Assembly (NCBI RefSeq): GCF_030685535.1
Contig: NZ_CP131601.1
Coordinates: forward strand, 1,302,001 to 1,366,000
Direction: 5' to 3'
DNA length: 64,000 bases
Source of the DNA: Photobacterium leiognathi
GTDB lineage: Bacteria; Pseudomonadota; Gammaproteobacteria; Enterobacterales; Vibrionaceae
Below, piece by piece: positions 1 through 8,447 of the stretch. The first letter of the stretch is position 1; every line of letters begins with the position of its first letter. The notes beneath the pieces were generated by a model. It was not told where the DNA came from. It did not search any database and worked only from the letters and a program-made list of their open reading frames with translations. A program made the position numbers and the translations under genes.

Positions 1-1
1 T

Positions 2-1507
2 AAAGACAAAACCGAGAAAACCCCTGAATGGGCTGAGAAAATCTGTGGCGTAAAAGCTGATGATATTCGTAAATTTGCCCGACTATTAGCCAAAGACAGA
101 ACCATGCTGATGTTTGGTTGGGCAGTACAGCGTCAACAACACGGTGAACAGCCTTATTGGATGGGGGCTGTATTAGCTTCAATGCTTGGGCAAATTGGTT
201 TGCCCGGTGGCGGTATTTCTTATTCGCACTTCTACAGCGGTGTAGGACTGCCATACAGCACCGCAGCAGGGCCGGGGGGCTTTCCACGTAATGTTGACGA
301 AGGACAAGTACCAGTTTGGAACAACAACGATTTCAAAGGTTATAGCGCGGTTATTCCTGTCGCTCGGTGGATTGATGCTATTATGGAGCCGGGTAAGAAG
401 ATCAAATTCAATGGCAGCGATGTCGTGTTGCCAGATATTAAAATGATGATCTTTAGTGGCTGTAATCCGTGGAATCACCATCAACAACGTAACCGGATGA
501 AAGAGGCGTTCAGAAAACTGCAAACCGTAGTCAATATTGATTACACATGGACGCCTACCTGTCGTTTCTCCGACATTGTACTACCTGCTTGTACCCAATT
601 TGAACGTGATGATATTGACCAATACGGTACATATTCCACTGCTGGTGTGTTAGCCATGCATAAATTGGTCGATCCGCTTTATCAATCGAAAACCGATTTC
701 GCTATCTTTACCGAACTGTGTAAACGCTTTGGCAAAAGCAAAGAATACACCCGTGGTATGGATGAAATGCAGTGGATCAAAGAGCTGTACAACAACTGTC
801 GTGATGCTAATAAAGATAAAAACCCAATGCCAGAATTTGATGAGTTCTGGAAAGAGGGTTTTGCAGGTTTTAAAACTGATCAAACCTACGTTAGTCACCA
901 AGCGTTCCGAGATGATCCTGAAATCAATTCTTTGGGAACACCATCAGGCTTTATTGAGATCTACAGTCGCAAAATAGCCCGTTACAACTACGAACATTGC
1001 CAAGGGCATCCAATGTGGTTTGAGAAAGAAGAACGCTCTCACGGCGGGCCTAAATCCGACAAATTCCCATTCTGGTTGCAATCTTGTCACCCTGATAAAC
1101 GCTTGCACTCGCAAATGTGTGACTCGGAGGACTTCCGTAATACCTATGCGGTGAAAGGACACGAACCTGTTTATATCAACCCAGACGATGCCAAGAAAAA
1201 AGGCATCAAAGACGGTGATATCGTCAGAGTGTTTAACGATCGAGGGCAGTTATTAGCAGGTGCAGTGCTTTCAGATGATTACCCAACAGGGGTTATTCGT
1301 ATCTACGAAGGGGCATGGTTTGGGCCATTAAATAACGACATAGGCGCAATAGATACTTATGGCGATCCAAATACCGTTACCATTGATATGCCGACCTCTG
1401 AGTTAGCGCAAGCAACCAGTGCTAATACCGTGGTGGTAGATATTGAAAAACACAAAGGCGAAGTGCCACCTGTCACCTCATTCAGTGGGCCTATTCATGT
1501 TAGTTAA
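2..1507 (+). CDS. torA: Trimethylamine-N-oxide reductase, molybdopterin enzyme (3' part)
   Basis: Periplasmic molybdoenzyme of the DMSO reductase family that reduces TMAO as a terminal electron acceptor. The frame is open from the first bases of the window, so the start, twin-arginine signal and molybdenum-ligand region lie outside; about 500 residues remain of a family near 820. The visible part holds the [13 protein letters not shown] segment typical of TorA/BisC proteins. The C-terminal third is the dinucleotide-binding domain, with the segment [20 protein letters not shown]. The ATG at 104 is internal, because coding continues upstream of it. A hairpin terminator follows the stop. TorA is preferred over BisC or DorA from overall similarity; the substrate is inferred. 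Confidence 0.9.
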   Translation, partial: KDKTEKTPEWAEKICGVKADDIRKFARLLAKDRTMLMFGWAVQRQQHGEQPYWMGAVLASMLGQIGLPGGGISYSHFYSGVGLPYSTAAGPGGFPRNVDEGQVPVWNNNDFKGYSAVIPVARWIDAIMEPGKKIKFNGSDVVLPDIKMMIFSGCNPWNHHQQRNRMKEAFRKLQTVVNIDYTWTPTCRFSDIVLPACTQFERDDIDQYGTYSTAGVLAMHKLVDPLYQSKTDFAIFTELCKRFGKSKEYTRGMDEMQWIKELYNNCRDANKDKNPMPEFDEFWKEGFAGFKTDQTYVSHQAFRDDPEINSLGTPSGFIEIYSRKIARYNYEHCQGHPMWFEKEERSHGGPKSDKFPFWLQSCHPDKRLHSQMCDSEDFRNTYAVKGHEPVYINPDDAKKKGIKDGDIVRVFNDRGQLLAGAVLSDDYPTGVIRIYEGAWFGPLNNDIGAIDTYGDPNTVTIDMPTSELAQATSANTVVVDIEKHKGEVPPVTSFSGPIHVS

Positions 1508-1538
1508 GGCGTGATTTTGCTAACAGAAACTAAACAAT

Positions 1539-1570
1539 AAAGAGCCGATAGCAAGGCTCTTTATCATTTT
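1539..1570 (+). terminator. Intrinsic terminator after torA
   Basis: AAAGAGCC (1539-1546) pairs with GGCTCTTT (1555-1562) around an 8-base loop and is followed by a T-rich stretch. It separates torA from the globin gene. Confidence 0.7.
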
Positions 1571-1617
1571 TAGATATAATAAAACAAACGAGGACAGTAA
1601 AAGACAGTGAGTCGAGT

Positions 1618-2070
1618 TTGAACAATTCAGAATACCCAGAGCAAGATGAGATTTCAGGCGTAAAGAAAACCCAAGCCCCAGTTTATGGCGTAGGTGATAG
1701 CACCTTACAAGCCGCTGGTGGTGAGCAAGGCGTTAAAAAGCTGGTAGATGCATTTTATTATTATATGGATACCATTCCCGTTGCCGCCAAAGTACGTGCT
1801 ATGCATAACCCTGATCTCAGTGAATCCAAAGCCAAGTTAACCACTTTCCTTATTGGCTGGATGGGTGGGCCTTCTCGTTATGCCGAGCTTTACGGCTCCA
1901 TCAATATCCCCGGTGCGCACAGCCATTTAGACATTGGGCTTGAAGAGAAAAACGCATGGCTATTGTGTATGCAAAAAGCGCTCGATGATCAGCCTTATGA
2001 AGAAACCTTCAAACGCTATGTGATGGTACAACTTTCGTTCCCCGCGGAAATGTGCCGCAACCGCAGATAG
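1618..2070 (+). CDS. Group II truncated hemoglobin (TrHbO-like)
   Basis: Small heme protein of about 150 residues; group II truncated globins bind oxygen or NO and are tied to oxidative or nitrosative stress. The pattern fits the 2-over-2 fold: an N-terminal VYGVGDSTLQAAGG segment, then KLVDAFYYYMD, then a PGAHSHLDIGLEEKNAWLLC region carrying the likely proximal histidine and the conserved tryptophan. No ATG or GTG is available in frame, so the start is probably TTG at 1618; the ribosome site is weak and the true start could differ by a few codons. It lies downstream of torA but behind a terminator, so it is probably transcribed alone. Confidence 0.82.
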   Translation: MNNSEYPEQDEISGVKKTQAPVYGVGDSTLQAAGGEQGVKKLVDAFYYYMDTIPVAAKVRAMHNPDLSESKAKLTTFLIGWMGGPSRYAELYGSINIPGAHSHLDIGLEEKNAWLLCMQKALDDQPYEETFKRYVMVQLSFPAEMCRNRR

Positions 2071-2239
2071 CCTTTCAATCTAGCTTGTAAATATAAACAG
2101 CTGGTAATACCGCCTAATAAAACAATCACGGCAACCGTTTCCAAATAGGAATAGGTTGTCGTCTTGTTTTTCGCTATTGCATTATGATCAACAAAGGTAA
2201 TATCTTACTATCGAGAACCACCTTACGACGTTGATTAAC

Positions 2240-3019
2240 ATGGAATTAAGTTTAGAGATTTTCGTTTTACTGTTTTTTGTTGCAGGTTTAGCGGGCTTTA
2301 TTGATGCCATCGCAGGGGGCGGCGGGCTATTAACCGTGCCTGCTTTGTTATCGGTTGGTATTCCACCTGCTCAAGTGCTTGCCACCAACAAACTGCAAAG
2401 CTCCTTTGGTAGTTTTTCCGCATCCTTGTACTTTGTGCGTAATGGGTTAGTCAAACTCAGTGAAATGCGCCTTGCTATCGCCTGTACCTTTATTGGCTCA
2501 GCTCTCGGGGCATTGTTGGTACAACATATAGATGCAGGGATATTAACCAGCCTGATCCCCGTATTATTGATCTTTGTTTCGCTATATTTTTTATTAAGTC
2601 CTAACGTGGGTAAACCACAGGGCGAACCGAAACTGTCTGAAGCCATGTTTGCTTTTGCAGTTGGTACATCAATCGGCTTTTACGATGGTTTCTTTGGCCC
2701 TGGAACAGGCTCATTATTTACCATCTGTTTTGTTGCTATTGCCAAATTTGGCTTAGTAGAAGCAACCGCAAGAACCAAAGTTTTAAACTTCACCTCTAAT
2801 ATTGCGGCATTGATCTTCTTTATTATCGCAGGGCTACCGTTATGGAAATTAGGCTTAGTGATGGCGGCTGGTGGATTTATAGGTGCACGACTAGGCGCAC
2901 ATATTGTGATTAACAAAGGACAAAAGTTTATTCGCCCAATGGTGATCATTATGTCGATGATTATGGCGGTCAAACTGCTTTGGGAACAGCACCCACAATG
3001 GTTTCAACTAGGTTTTTAA
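2240..3019 (+). CDS. TauE/SafE-family sulfite/anion exporter-like permease
   Basis: Inner-membrane protein of about 259 residues with roughly eight hydrophobic segments. It has the family hallmarks: an N-terminal AGFIDAIAGGGGLLTVPALL motif and an internal repeat GFYDGFFGPGTGS. TauE/SafE proteins (DUF81) move sulfite, sulfoacetate or related anions, but the substrate here is unknown. The ATG at 2240 is chosen over an in-frame TTG at 2231. The last 50 bases overlap the 3' end of the convergent LysR gene. Confidence 0.85.
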   Translation: MELSLEIFVLLFFVAGLAGFIDAIAGGGGLLTVPALLSVGIPPAQVLATNKLQSSFGSFSASLYFVRNGLVKLSEMRLAIACTFIGSALGALLVQHIDAGILTSLIPVLLIFVSLYFLLSPNVGKPQGEPKLSEAMFAFAVGTSIGFYDGFFGPGTGSLFTICFVAIAKFGLVEATARTKVLNFTSNIAALIFFIIAGLPLWKLGLVMAAGGFIGARLGAHIVINKGQKFIRPMVIIMSMIMAVKLLWEQHPQWFQLGF

Positions 3020-3815
3020 CCCTTGGGAGCTTGTAACTATTTTGACGATAAATCAGGTGAATAGGGCGAGTAAGTTCAGCAAGTTCGGCAAATTCAAAAC
3101 AGTATTTATCGTCAATGCTTAACGTTTTCACAATCGATTGCGGCACAAGGGCAGGTGCCATACCTGCCAGTGCTAACTGCGCTGACGCAGTATAAGAATC
3201 CATTTCCATCAAGGGTGTAATGCCTAATTTCTGTAACACCGCCGCCTGAGAAATATTCGACGGGTTTTTCAAATCATTCACCACAATCGCTTTAGGTAGT
3301 GCCGTCAGCGGTTGGTTAAACACCAACTTAAATGGCTCATCCATCAAATGCTCGGCAACAAAACTGTATTGTGCTGGTAAATGTCCGGCACAAAAGCCAA
3401 TTGATGCCTTACCAGATTGCACGTTCTCGACAATCACAGGGGTATGGTGAGTCGTAATGGAAATGTATTTATCTTTTTGAAAATACGTCCCTAACGCATT
3501 GGTAAAATAACCTGCCACCAAGGTTTCAGAACAATCTAAAGTGATAATGCTTTGATCATCCAAATTCTGATGTTCAAAAATCAGCCCACGAATTTCATTA
3601 AAACTCGGCCCAACGTTTTTGATTAACGCATGAGCATCGGGGGTGAGCTTAATTAACCTGCCCGAAGGGATGATCAGCTTAGTGCCTAACGTTGCTTCTA
3701 GCTTAGCAATCCGTTTGCTCACTGCCGACTGGCTAATATACAAACGGCTACCAGTACGGCTCATGGTGCCTTCTTCCGCTAACACTAATAAGGTTTCGAT
3801 ACCTTCCAGCAGCAT
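2970..3815 (-). CDS. LysR-family transcriptional regulator
   Basis: DNA-binding regulator of 281 residues. Residues 1-60 form the winged helix-turn-helix (SRLYISQSAVSKRIAKLE). The rest is a periplasmic-binding-like effector domain beginning near residue 90. It is convergent with the permease gene and overlaps its end by 50 bases, which makes a functional link possible but not shown. The effector is unknown. The start is ATG with MLLEGIETLL, typical for the family. Confidence 0.85.
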   Translation of the reverse strand: MLLEGIETLLVLAEEGTMSRTGSRLYISQSAVSKRIAKLEATLGTKLIIPSGRLIKLTPDAHALIKNVGPSFNEIRGLIFEHQNLDDQSIITLDCSETLVAGYFTNALGTYFQKDKYISITTHHTPVIVENVQSGKASIGFCAGHLPAQYSFVAEHLMDEPFKLVFNQPLTALPKAIVVNDLKNPSNISQAAVLQKLGITPLMEMDSYTASAQLALAGMAPALVPQSIVKTLSIDDKYCFEFAELAELTRPIHLIYRQNSYKLPRVKNLVETIVGAVPKAV

Positions 3816-4163
3816 AGTTCAATCCATTGATGAAAGAGAGGAATCAATGATAGTGGATGATTGGGGGAAGGGCTAGTGATAGCTGAATCTCAACATATTT
3901 ATATACAGCAAATTAACTAAATAACAGAAATGCAACCAGATCGATTTTTTATTATCAGAATAATCCCTTATGGGAATTGGTTTGATGGATTTAAGTATTT
4001 ATGTGTCAATTTTTAAAAATAGAATTTAGCTTTTTATTCATTTTGATATTTTTTACAAAATCAAACACTTAATCGAATAAATAGCATAGACAGATAAGTA
4101 TATTAACTGTCAAAATTTTACAGTTTTGTATGTTTTTCTATGCATTCCAAAGGGGGGGGAGCA
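3816..4163. other. AT-rich gap upstream of the DUF4041 cassette
   Basis: About 350 bases without a convincing gene between the LysR start and the cassette at 4164. The sequence is visibly richer in A and T than its flanks and should hold the promoters for both directions. A run of eight G bases lies at 4152-4159, just before the cassette start. No operator or attachment repeat was recognised. Confidence 0.5.
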
Positions 4164-4478
4164 TTGGCTAGACGTAGCAGCGGATTTAGAACAGCAGTTA
4201 AGATTGTAAAAGCTATAGATAGAGCAAATAAACAAGCTATTAGAGAATCTCAACGTAGGGAAAAGGCTCGTCAACGAGCAGAAGCTCAGGCTATTAGAGA
4301 GCATGAAAAATTTGTTAGAAATGCTCAGAGAGAACTCGCGCGTCAGGTTAGGTTGAAAGCTTCTGAATCTAAGAAAGCACTTAAAGATGCTTTGTTAGAT
4401 GCTAATGAAGAGTACCTAGAACGTTGTAATGATAGAGCTGCTCTTAGAAAGCAATTTATACAAGAGGTTTTAAAATAA
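4164..4478 (+). CDS. Small basic coiled-coil protein, partner of the DUF4041 gene
   Basis: About 104 residues, very rich in Arg, Lys, Glu and Ala, predicted almost wholly helical and probably coiled coil. It begins MARRSSGFRTAVKIVKAID if the TTG at 4164 is the start, which places the G-rich run 4152-4160 as ribosome site. An ATG at 4140 is also in frame, but then the G8 run would be translated as poly-glycine. The stop is three bases before the next gene, so the two are surely one transcript. Arg codons are mainly AGA, unlike the neighbours, which suggests transfer. From memory, similar short proteins or N-terminal segments accompany DUF4041 proteins; the function is unknown. Confidence 0.6.
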   Translation: MARRSSGFRTAVKIVKAIDRANKQAIRESQRREKARQRAEAQAIREHEKFVRNAQRELARQVRLKASESKKALKDALLDANEEYLERCNDRAALRKQFIQEVLK

Positions 4479-4481
4479 GTT

Positions 4482-5924
4482 ATGGATACAAATATTCTTA
4501 TATTAGTCAGTATTTCTTTTGTCTTAGTTTTACTAACTTATCTTTTAACTAAGAGGGCGTCAGATCAAAAAGTTAAAGAATATAAGTCTCTCGATGAAGC
4601 ATTGACTAAAATTAAGCAAGAAAATGAAAATCTCGACGCATCAAATAAATCATTAAAAGTAACGATAGAAAAAGCAAAGAACGAACTTCAGATTCTAAAT
4701 ACTGAGATGGCGGAATTATTGGCGTTAAAAAGACGTGAAGACTCTCTTAAATTAAGTATTAAAGAAAAAGAAGACTCTTTAGAAATAAAGAGTGAATTGT
4801 TAAATGAGTTAGGTGAAAAAGTCGGGCAAAGTGAGTATCAACTGAATGAATTAATGGGCGAGATTGATCTCTATTCTCGACTTGATGAGTTCGTTACTCA
4901 CGGTCACTTTGAAATGCCGAAGTATCTTTATGAGACGTCTAGCCGCTTTATGGAGGAGATAAAAGATATTAGGCAGCAACAAAAAGATATGATCAAAGAT
5001 AAGACGGCAATAACGTTTCCTGAAACGTTATTGATTTCTAATGATCAGTCACTAAATAATAAAATTCTTAGTGGTCAAGTTAAGTTGATGCTCTCAGCTT
5101 TTAATATTGAGTGTGACAATCTTATTGGCAAGGTATCACCCAGCTCTTTTGCTCGCACATTAGAGCGTATAGAGAAGCTTGCCAATAATTTGGAAAAATC
5201 AGCAGCTACACTTAAATGTGGATTTGATATTTCATATATAGAGCTTAAATTCGAAGAGTGTAAACTGCAATATCAATATACTTTAAAGAAACAAGAAGAA
5301 ATTTCAGAGCAGAAATTGATAAAAGAGCAAATTAGAGAAGAGCAACGAGCAATTAAAGAATTTGAAAAGGCTATTGCAGAAGCTGAAAAAGAAGAAAAAA
5401 TGTATCGCTCTCTACTCGATAAAGCACAAGAAGAACTTGCGAAAGCTAACGAAACTGAACGTTCTGCAATGGAGCAAAGAATAGCTATTCTTGAACAGCA
5501 GTTAGCAGAAGCTGAAGCGAAAGAAGAGCGAGCTAAAAGCATGGCAGAACAGACACGTAAAGGCCATGTATATGTGATTAGTAATATTGGCTCTTTTGGT
5601 GAAGATGTTTATAAGATTGGTTTAACTCGTAGATTAGAGCCTATGGATAGAGTTAAAGAATTAGGTGATGCAAGTGTACCGTTCCCATTTGACGTACATG
5701 CAATGATATACACTGATGATGCTCCCGCTCTCGAAACGGCTTTACACCGAGAATTTAATGCACAACGGGTTAATGCTGTTAATCTTCGTAAAGAGTTCTT
5801 TAATGTAGATTTAGAGGAAATCAAAGAGGCTGTTGCGAGAATTGCTGGTGTTGAAGCGGAATTTAAAATGACTGCTTTGGCAGAGGATTATTACGAAAGT
5901 TTACGTCTTAATGATGCAGCATAA
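4482..5924 (+). CDS. DUF4041 and GIY-YIG (T5orf172/Mug113) domain protein
   Basis: 480-residue protein with this domain order: one N-terminal membrane helix (residues about 5-23); coiled coil to about 120; a DUF4041 domain (about 135-290) starting near YSRLDEFVTHGHFEMPKYLY; a second long Glu/Lys coiled coil (about 270-365); and a C-terminal T5orf172-type GIY-YIG domain (about 368-460). The GIY-YIG part opens with HVYVISNIGSFGEDVYKIGL, then TRR, and ends with RKEFFNV. GIY-YIG domains are nucleases, so a membrane-tethered nuclease is a reasonable inference. The biological role is not established. Codon use is AT-rich and suggests horizontal gain. A strong terminator follows. Confidence 0.8.
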   Translation: MDTNILILVSISFVLVLLTYLLTKRASDQKVKEYKSLDEALTKIKQENENLDASNKSLKVTIEKAKNELQILNTEMAELLALKRREDSLKLSIKEKEDSLEIKSELLNELGEKVGQSEYQLNELMGEIDLYSRLDEFVTHGHFEMPKYLYETSSRFMEEIKDIRQQQKDMIKDKTAITFPETLLISNDQSLNNKILSGQVKLMLSAFNIECDNLIGKVSPSSFARTLERIEKLANNLEKSAATLKCGFDISYIELKFEECKLQYQYTLKKQEEISEQKLIKEQIREEQRAIKEFEKAIAEAEKEEKMYRSLLDKAQEELAKANETERSAMEQRIAILEQQLAEAEAKEERAKSMAEQTRKGHVYVISNIGSFGEDVYKIGLTRRLEPMDRVKELGDASVPFPFDVHAMIYTDDAPALETALHREFNAQRVNAVNLRKEFFNVDLEEIKEAVARIAGVEAEFKMTALAEDYYESLRLNDAA

Positions 5925-5951
5925 CTTAATGTAATGTCTTTAGTTTTATTT

Positions 5952-5980
5952 AAAACCGATCTCTTGATCGGTTTTTTATT
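5952..5980 (+). terminator. Intrinsic terminator after the DUF4041 gene
   Basis: AAAACCGATC (5952-5961) and GATCGGTTTT (5966-5975) form a 10-bp stem with a TCTT loop, followed by further T bases. Confidence 0.85.
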
Positions 5981-6193
5981 GTCTTTTTTTTACCTTCAGA
6001 TATAACAAATCTCTGTTTACTAACATTGAATGTGGTTTTTTATTGTTAGGTATCAAATGCACGAATAGATTAATGCTGAATGTGAAAATATGCTGTTACG
6101 CTCATATTAATTAAACACTAGCTTGAGTAACATTTAATCAGTAACAAGGTTGTTTATTTATTTTTGTCATGGATTTGTTGGTGGAAAGGTTTT

Positions 6194-6658
6194 ATGAAAT
6201 ATAAATTATTAGTTAGTGCGGCACTTCTAGGTTTATCTGGCTGTGCATCTGTTCCGACTGTTGATACTGCGGTGTCTAATGAAGCGAAGAAGTTTACTGC
6301 GCCACAAGAAGGTAAAGCGGGTATCTATATCTATCGTGAGGACTCTATTGTCGGCGGAGCATTAAAAAAATATGTTTATATTGATAAAGAATGTGTCGGT
6401 GAAACGGCACCTGGTGTCTTTTTCTACCATGAAGTAAAAGCAGGTGAAGAACACGTAGTCAGTACTGAATCTGAATTTTCTGAAAACCATATAACGTTAT
6501 TTACTGAAGCGGGTAGAAACTATTTCATTAATCAATTTATTAAAATTGGCGCGTTTGTTGGCGGTGCAGGTATTAAATTAGTCGATGAAGAAGCGGGTAA
6601 AGCGGAAGTAATGAAAGTGAAAATGGCGAAAACCGCGGATTGTCCTGATCTCACTTAA
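6194..6658 (+). CDS. Lipoprotein with DUF2846-like domain
   Basis: About 154 residues. The N-terminus MKYKLLVSAALLGLSGCAS is a type II signal with lipobox LSGC, so the product is a lipid-anchored envelope protein. The mature part fits the DUF2846 pattern: a GKAGIYIYRE segment, then a short structural repeat ending in KTADCPDLT. The start at 6194 is preferred because GGAAAGG lies just upstream; an upstream in-frame ATG at 6164 would bury the signal peptide. Function unknown. It stands alone between two terminators. Confidence 0.75.
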   Translation: MKYKLLVSAALLGLSGCASVPTVDTAVSNEAKKFTAPQEGKAGIYIYREDSIVGGALKKYVYIDKECVGETAPGVFFYHEVKAGEEHVVSTESEFSENHITLFTEAGRNYFINQFIKIGAFVGGAGIKLVDEEAGKAEVMKVKMAKTADCPDLT

Positions 6659-6682
6659 AGTACGATCTAATATTTTAGATAC

Positions 6683-6710
6683 AAAAAACCGAGCTGATGA
6701 TCGGTTTTTT
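6683..6710 (+). terminator. Intrinsic terminator after the lipoprotein gene
   Basis: AAAAAACCGA (6683-6692) pairs with TCGGTTTTTT (6701-6710), with an 8-base loop. Confidence 0.8.
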
Positions 6711-6721
6711 ATGCACTGAAG

Positions 6722-6763
6722 ATAAAAATGCCCTGTGCTTGAATAATCAAGAAACAGGGCATT
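6722..6763 (-). terminator. Terminator of the cyo-SCO operon
   Basis: AATGCCCTGT (6727-6736) pairs with ACAGGGCATT (6754-6763). Read on the minus strand the stem is followed by T bases. It lies just past the last gene of the operon. Confidence 0.75.
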
Positions 6764-6783
6764 GATATTGATTGTGGCTATAA

Positions 6784-7281
6784 TTAGTTACTAATCACTT
6801 GTCGTGTCGTTACTAAGCAAAAGTTTGAGAACTGCTCTGTAAGAAACGCTTGTTTACCTTTGATTTTCTTACTCTTTAGCACATAGGTATGTTCATTCAG
6901 TTTCCCTTCAAAATCCCATTTGCTAAAAGCTTCATGGCGAGCGTCAGCACAAGAAGTTTGCAAAATATAACTTTCAGTGACAGAAGTATCACATCCACCT
7001 TCGATATTTTTCACACCATGAAAAGTCACATGGCTTTGACGATCACGATATGTGGTTACAGCCAGTGCATTGAAAAGATGTACATCATCAGACTTACTCA
7101 CATAAGGTAGCATTCTATGAGGATTTTCTTTTAATGTGGCTGTTGCCAAATCCCTTAGTTCAGTAGAGCAGGGGATAGCTTGGCTCTCAAGAATACTGTC
7201 CATTGATGTTTTCGCTTGAGCGACATTAAGCAAGCTTGGTAACGCGAAAAGCGAACCTAGTACACAAGCAAATAACTTCAT
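6784..7281 (-). CDS. Secreted protein of unknown function, last gene of cyo operon
   Basis: About 165 residues with a clear signal peptide (MKLFACVLGSLFALPSLL, cleavage after VAQA), so it is probably periplasmic. It has four to five cysteines in the mature part, including ILQTSCADARHEAF and NFCLVTTR, and could form disulfides. The start at 7281 is chosen because GGAGTG precedes it; an upstream in-frame ATG at 7299 overlaps the preceding stop. It ends the quinol-oxidase/copper-chaperone operon, which hints at a role in oxidase assembly or metal handling. No domain was recognised. Confidence 0.6.
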   Translation of the reverse strand: MKLFACVLGSLFALPSLLNVAQAKTSMDSILESQAIPCSTELRDLATATLKENPHRMLPYVSKSDDVHLFNALAVTTYRDRQSHVTFHGVKNIEGGCDTSVTESYILQTSCADARHEAFSKWDFEGKLNEHTYVLKSKKIKGKQAFLTEQFSNFCLVTTRQVISN

Positions 7282-7295
7282 ATTTACACTCCGAA

Positions 7296-7808
7296 TCAAT
7301 ACTTGGTCATCGGCATAACAGTTAATTGCACGTCAAACTTTTCACCGTTGTCGGCAACTAAAGTCACTTTGATTTCTTGTCCAGGCTCTAAAGCATCTTT
7401 AACACCCATAAACATTAGGTGGTAATCTTTTGGCTTTAGTTCAACAGTGCCATTTGCAGGGATCTCAAGCGAATCAACTTTGCGCATCGCCATCTGACTA
7501 TCACGCATAAACATACGATGGATCTCTGTATGTTCTGCTACAGATGATTTTGCCTCTACAAGACGAATAGGCTCATCTGTCTTGTTGGTGAGCTTCATAT
7601 AACCAGCGCTAACCTTTACCCCCGGGATAGTTGCTTTAGCATGGGCATTCTCAACCGTAAGTACGTCATTAATGCTTTGTACTTCATGATATGTTTTAGT
7701 ATTAGCGGCAGTAGCATCATGCCCACTGTGATCGTGTGTACTATGGTCATGTGCAGAAGCTTGGAATGCAGCGAGTGCTAATGCGATCGATAATACGGTC
7801 TTTTTCAT
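7296..7808 (-). CDS. PCu(A)C-family periplasmic copper chaperone
   Basis: 170-residue periplasmic Cu(I) chaperone. It has a signal peptide (MKKTVLSIALALAAFQASA) and then a His-rich stretch HDHSTHDHSGHD that may bind extra metal. The PCu(A)C domain (about 45-165) shows the Met/His ligand pattern: EIHRMFM, then MAMRKVD, then YHLMFMG. In the known family these proteins hand copper to oxidase assembly factors. It sits 18 bases after the SCO gene, consistent with a shared job in loading copper into an oxidase. Confidence 0.9.
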   Translation of the reverse strand: MKKTVLSIALALAAFQASAHDHSTHDHSGHDATAANTKTYHEVQSINDVLTVENAHAKATIPGVKVSAGYMKLTNKTDEPIRLVEAKSSVAEHTEIHRMFMRDSQMAMRKVDSLEIPANGTVELKPKDYHLMFMGVKDALEPGQEIKVTLVADNGEKFDVQLTVMPMTKY

Positions 7809-7826
7809 AATATTCCCTATAAATTT

Positions 7827-8447
7827 TTAGTTATTAGCAAAGACTTTGCTATGAGCACGGTCAATACCTGCAGCTAGCTCGATAGGTGTTGTTGTGTGGC
7901 TCATTGCATCAACCAGCTTTCCTTCTGGGTTTATGATATAGAAACGAGATGCATGGTCTACGGTGTAGCTAAGTTCAGAAGACTCCATATCAACTAAGTC
8001 AAAGTAAACACCATACTGTTCTGTTAAGGCGTCTATTTCTTCTTTTGTTCCTGTTAGTCCCTTAATGCGTTTATCAAAATATTTAGCAAACTTGTCAAGA
8101 GAATCAAGATCATCACGACCTGGATCGACACTAATAAAGATACCTTGTACGTTTGCATATTCTTCAGGTGGCAACATGGAAAAAGCTGTCGCCATCACAC
8201 CCATTGAAGAAGGGCAGACTTCTGCACAGTTAAGGAATCCAAAGTAGAGAACGACTGTTTGTCCTTTAAATTGGTTAAGATTAACGGTGCCATCAAGGCT
8301 ATTTAACTGAAACTCACCGCCAAGATCTTTAAGTGCTTTCTGTTTTTCTCCAATCGGGGTTGTACTGTTACTTATGTAAAGCGCGAAAATGCCAGCGAGG
8401 GCAAGTGCTCCAAGAAGGAGCACAATTTTTACAGGGTTTTTAGTCAT
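7827..8447 (-). CDS. SCO1/SenC family copper chaperone / thiol oxidoreductase
   Basis: 206 residues: one N-terminal membrane anchor (about 8-26), then a thioredoxin-like SCO domain. The copper/redox CxxxC motif is seen in LNCAEVCPSS, and the third ligand histidine in TVDHASRFYI. SCO proteins insert copper into, or reduce, the CuA site of cytochrome oxidase subunit II. The gene start overlaps the cyoE stop by one base (TAATG), so it is co-translated with the cyo operon. Its presence is notable because the neighbouring subunit II has no CuA ligands. Confidence 0.92.
   Translation of the reverse strand: MTKNPVKIVLLLGALALAGIFALYISNSTTPIGEKQKALKDLGGEFQLNSLDGTVNLNQFKGQTVVLYFGFLNCAEVCPSSMGVMATAFSMLPPEEYANVQGIFISVDPGRDDLDSLDKFAKYFDKRIKGLTGTKEEIDALTEQYGVYFDLVDMESSELSYTVDHASRFYIINPEGKLVDAMSHTTTPIELAAGIDRAHSKVFANN

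Noticed and set aside
104..1507. ATG at 104 as the true start of the molybdoenzyme
   Set aside because: The frame is open and coding back to base 2 ([16 protein letters not shown]), so the ATG is internal to a larger gene.
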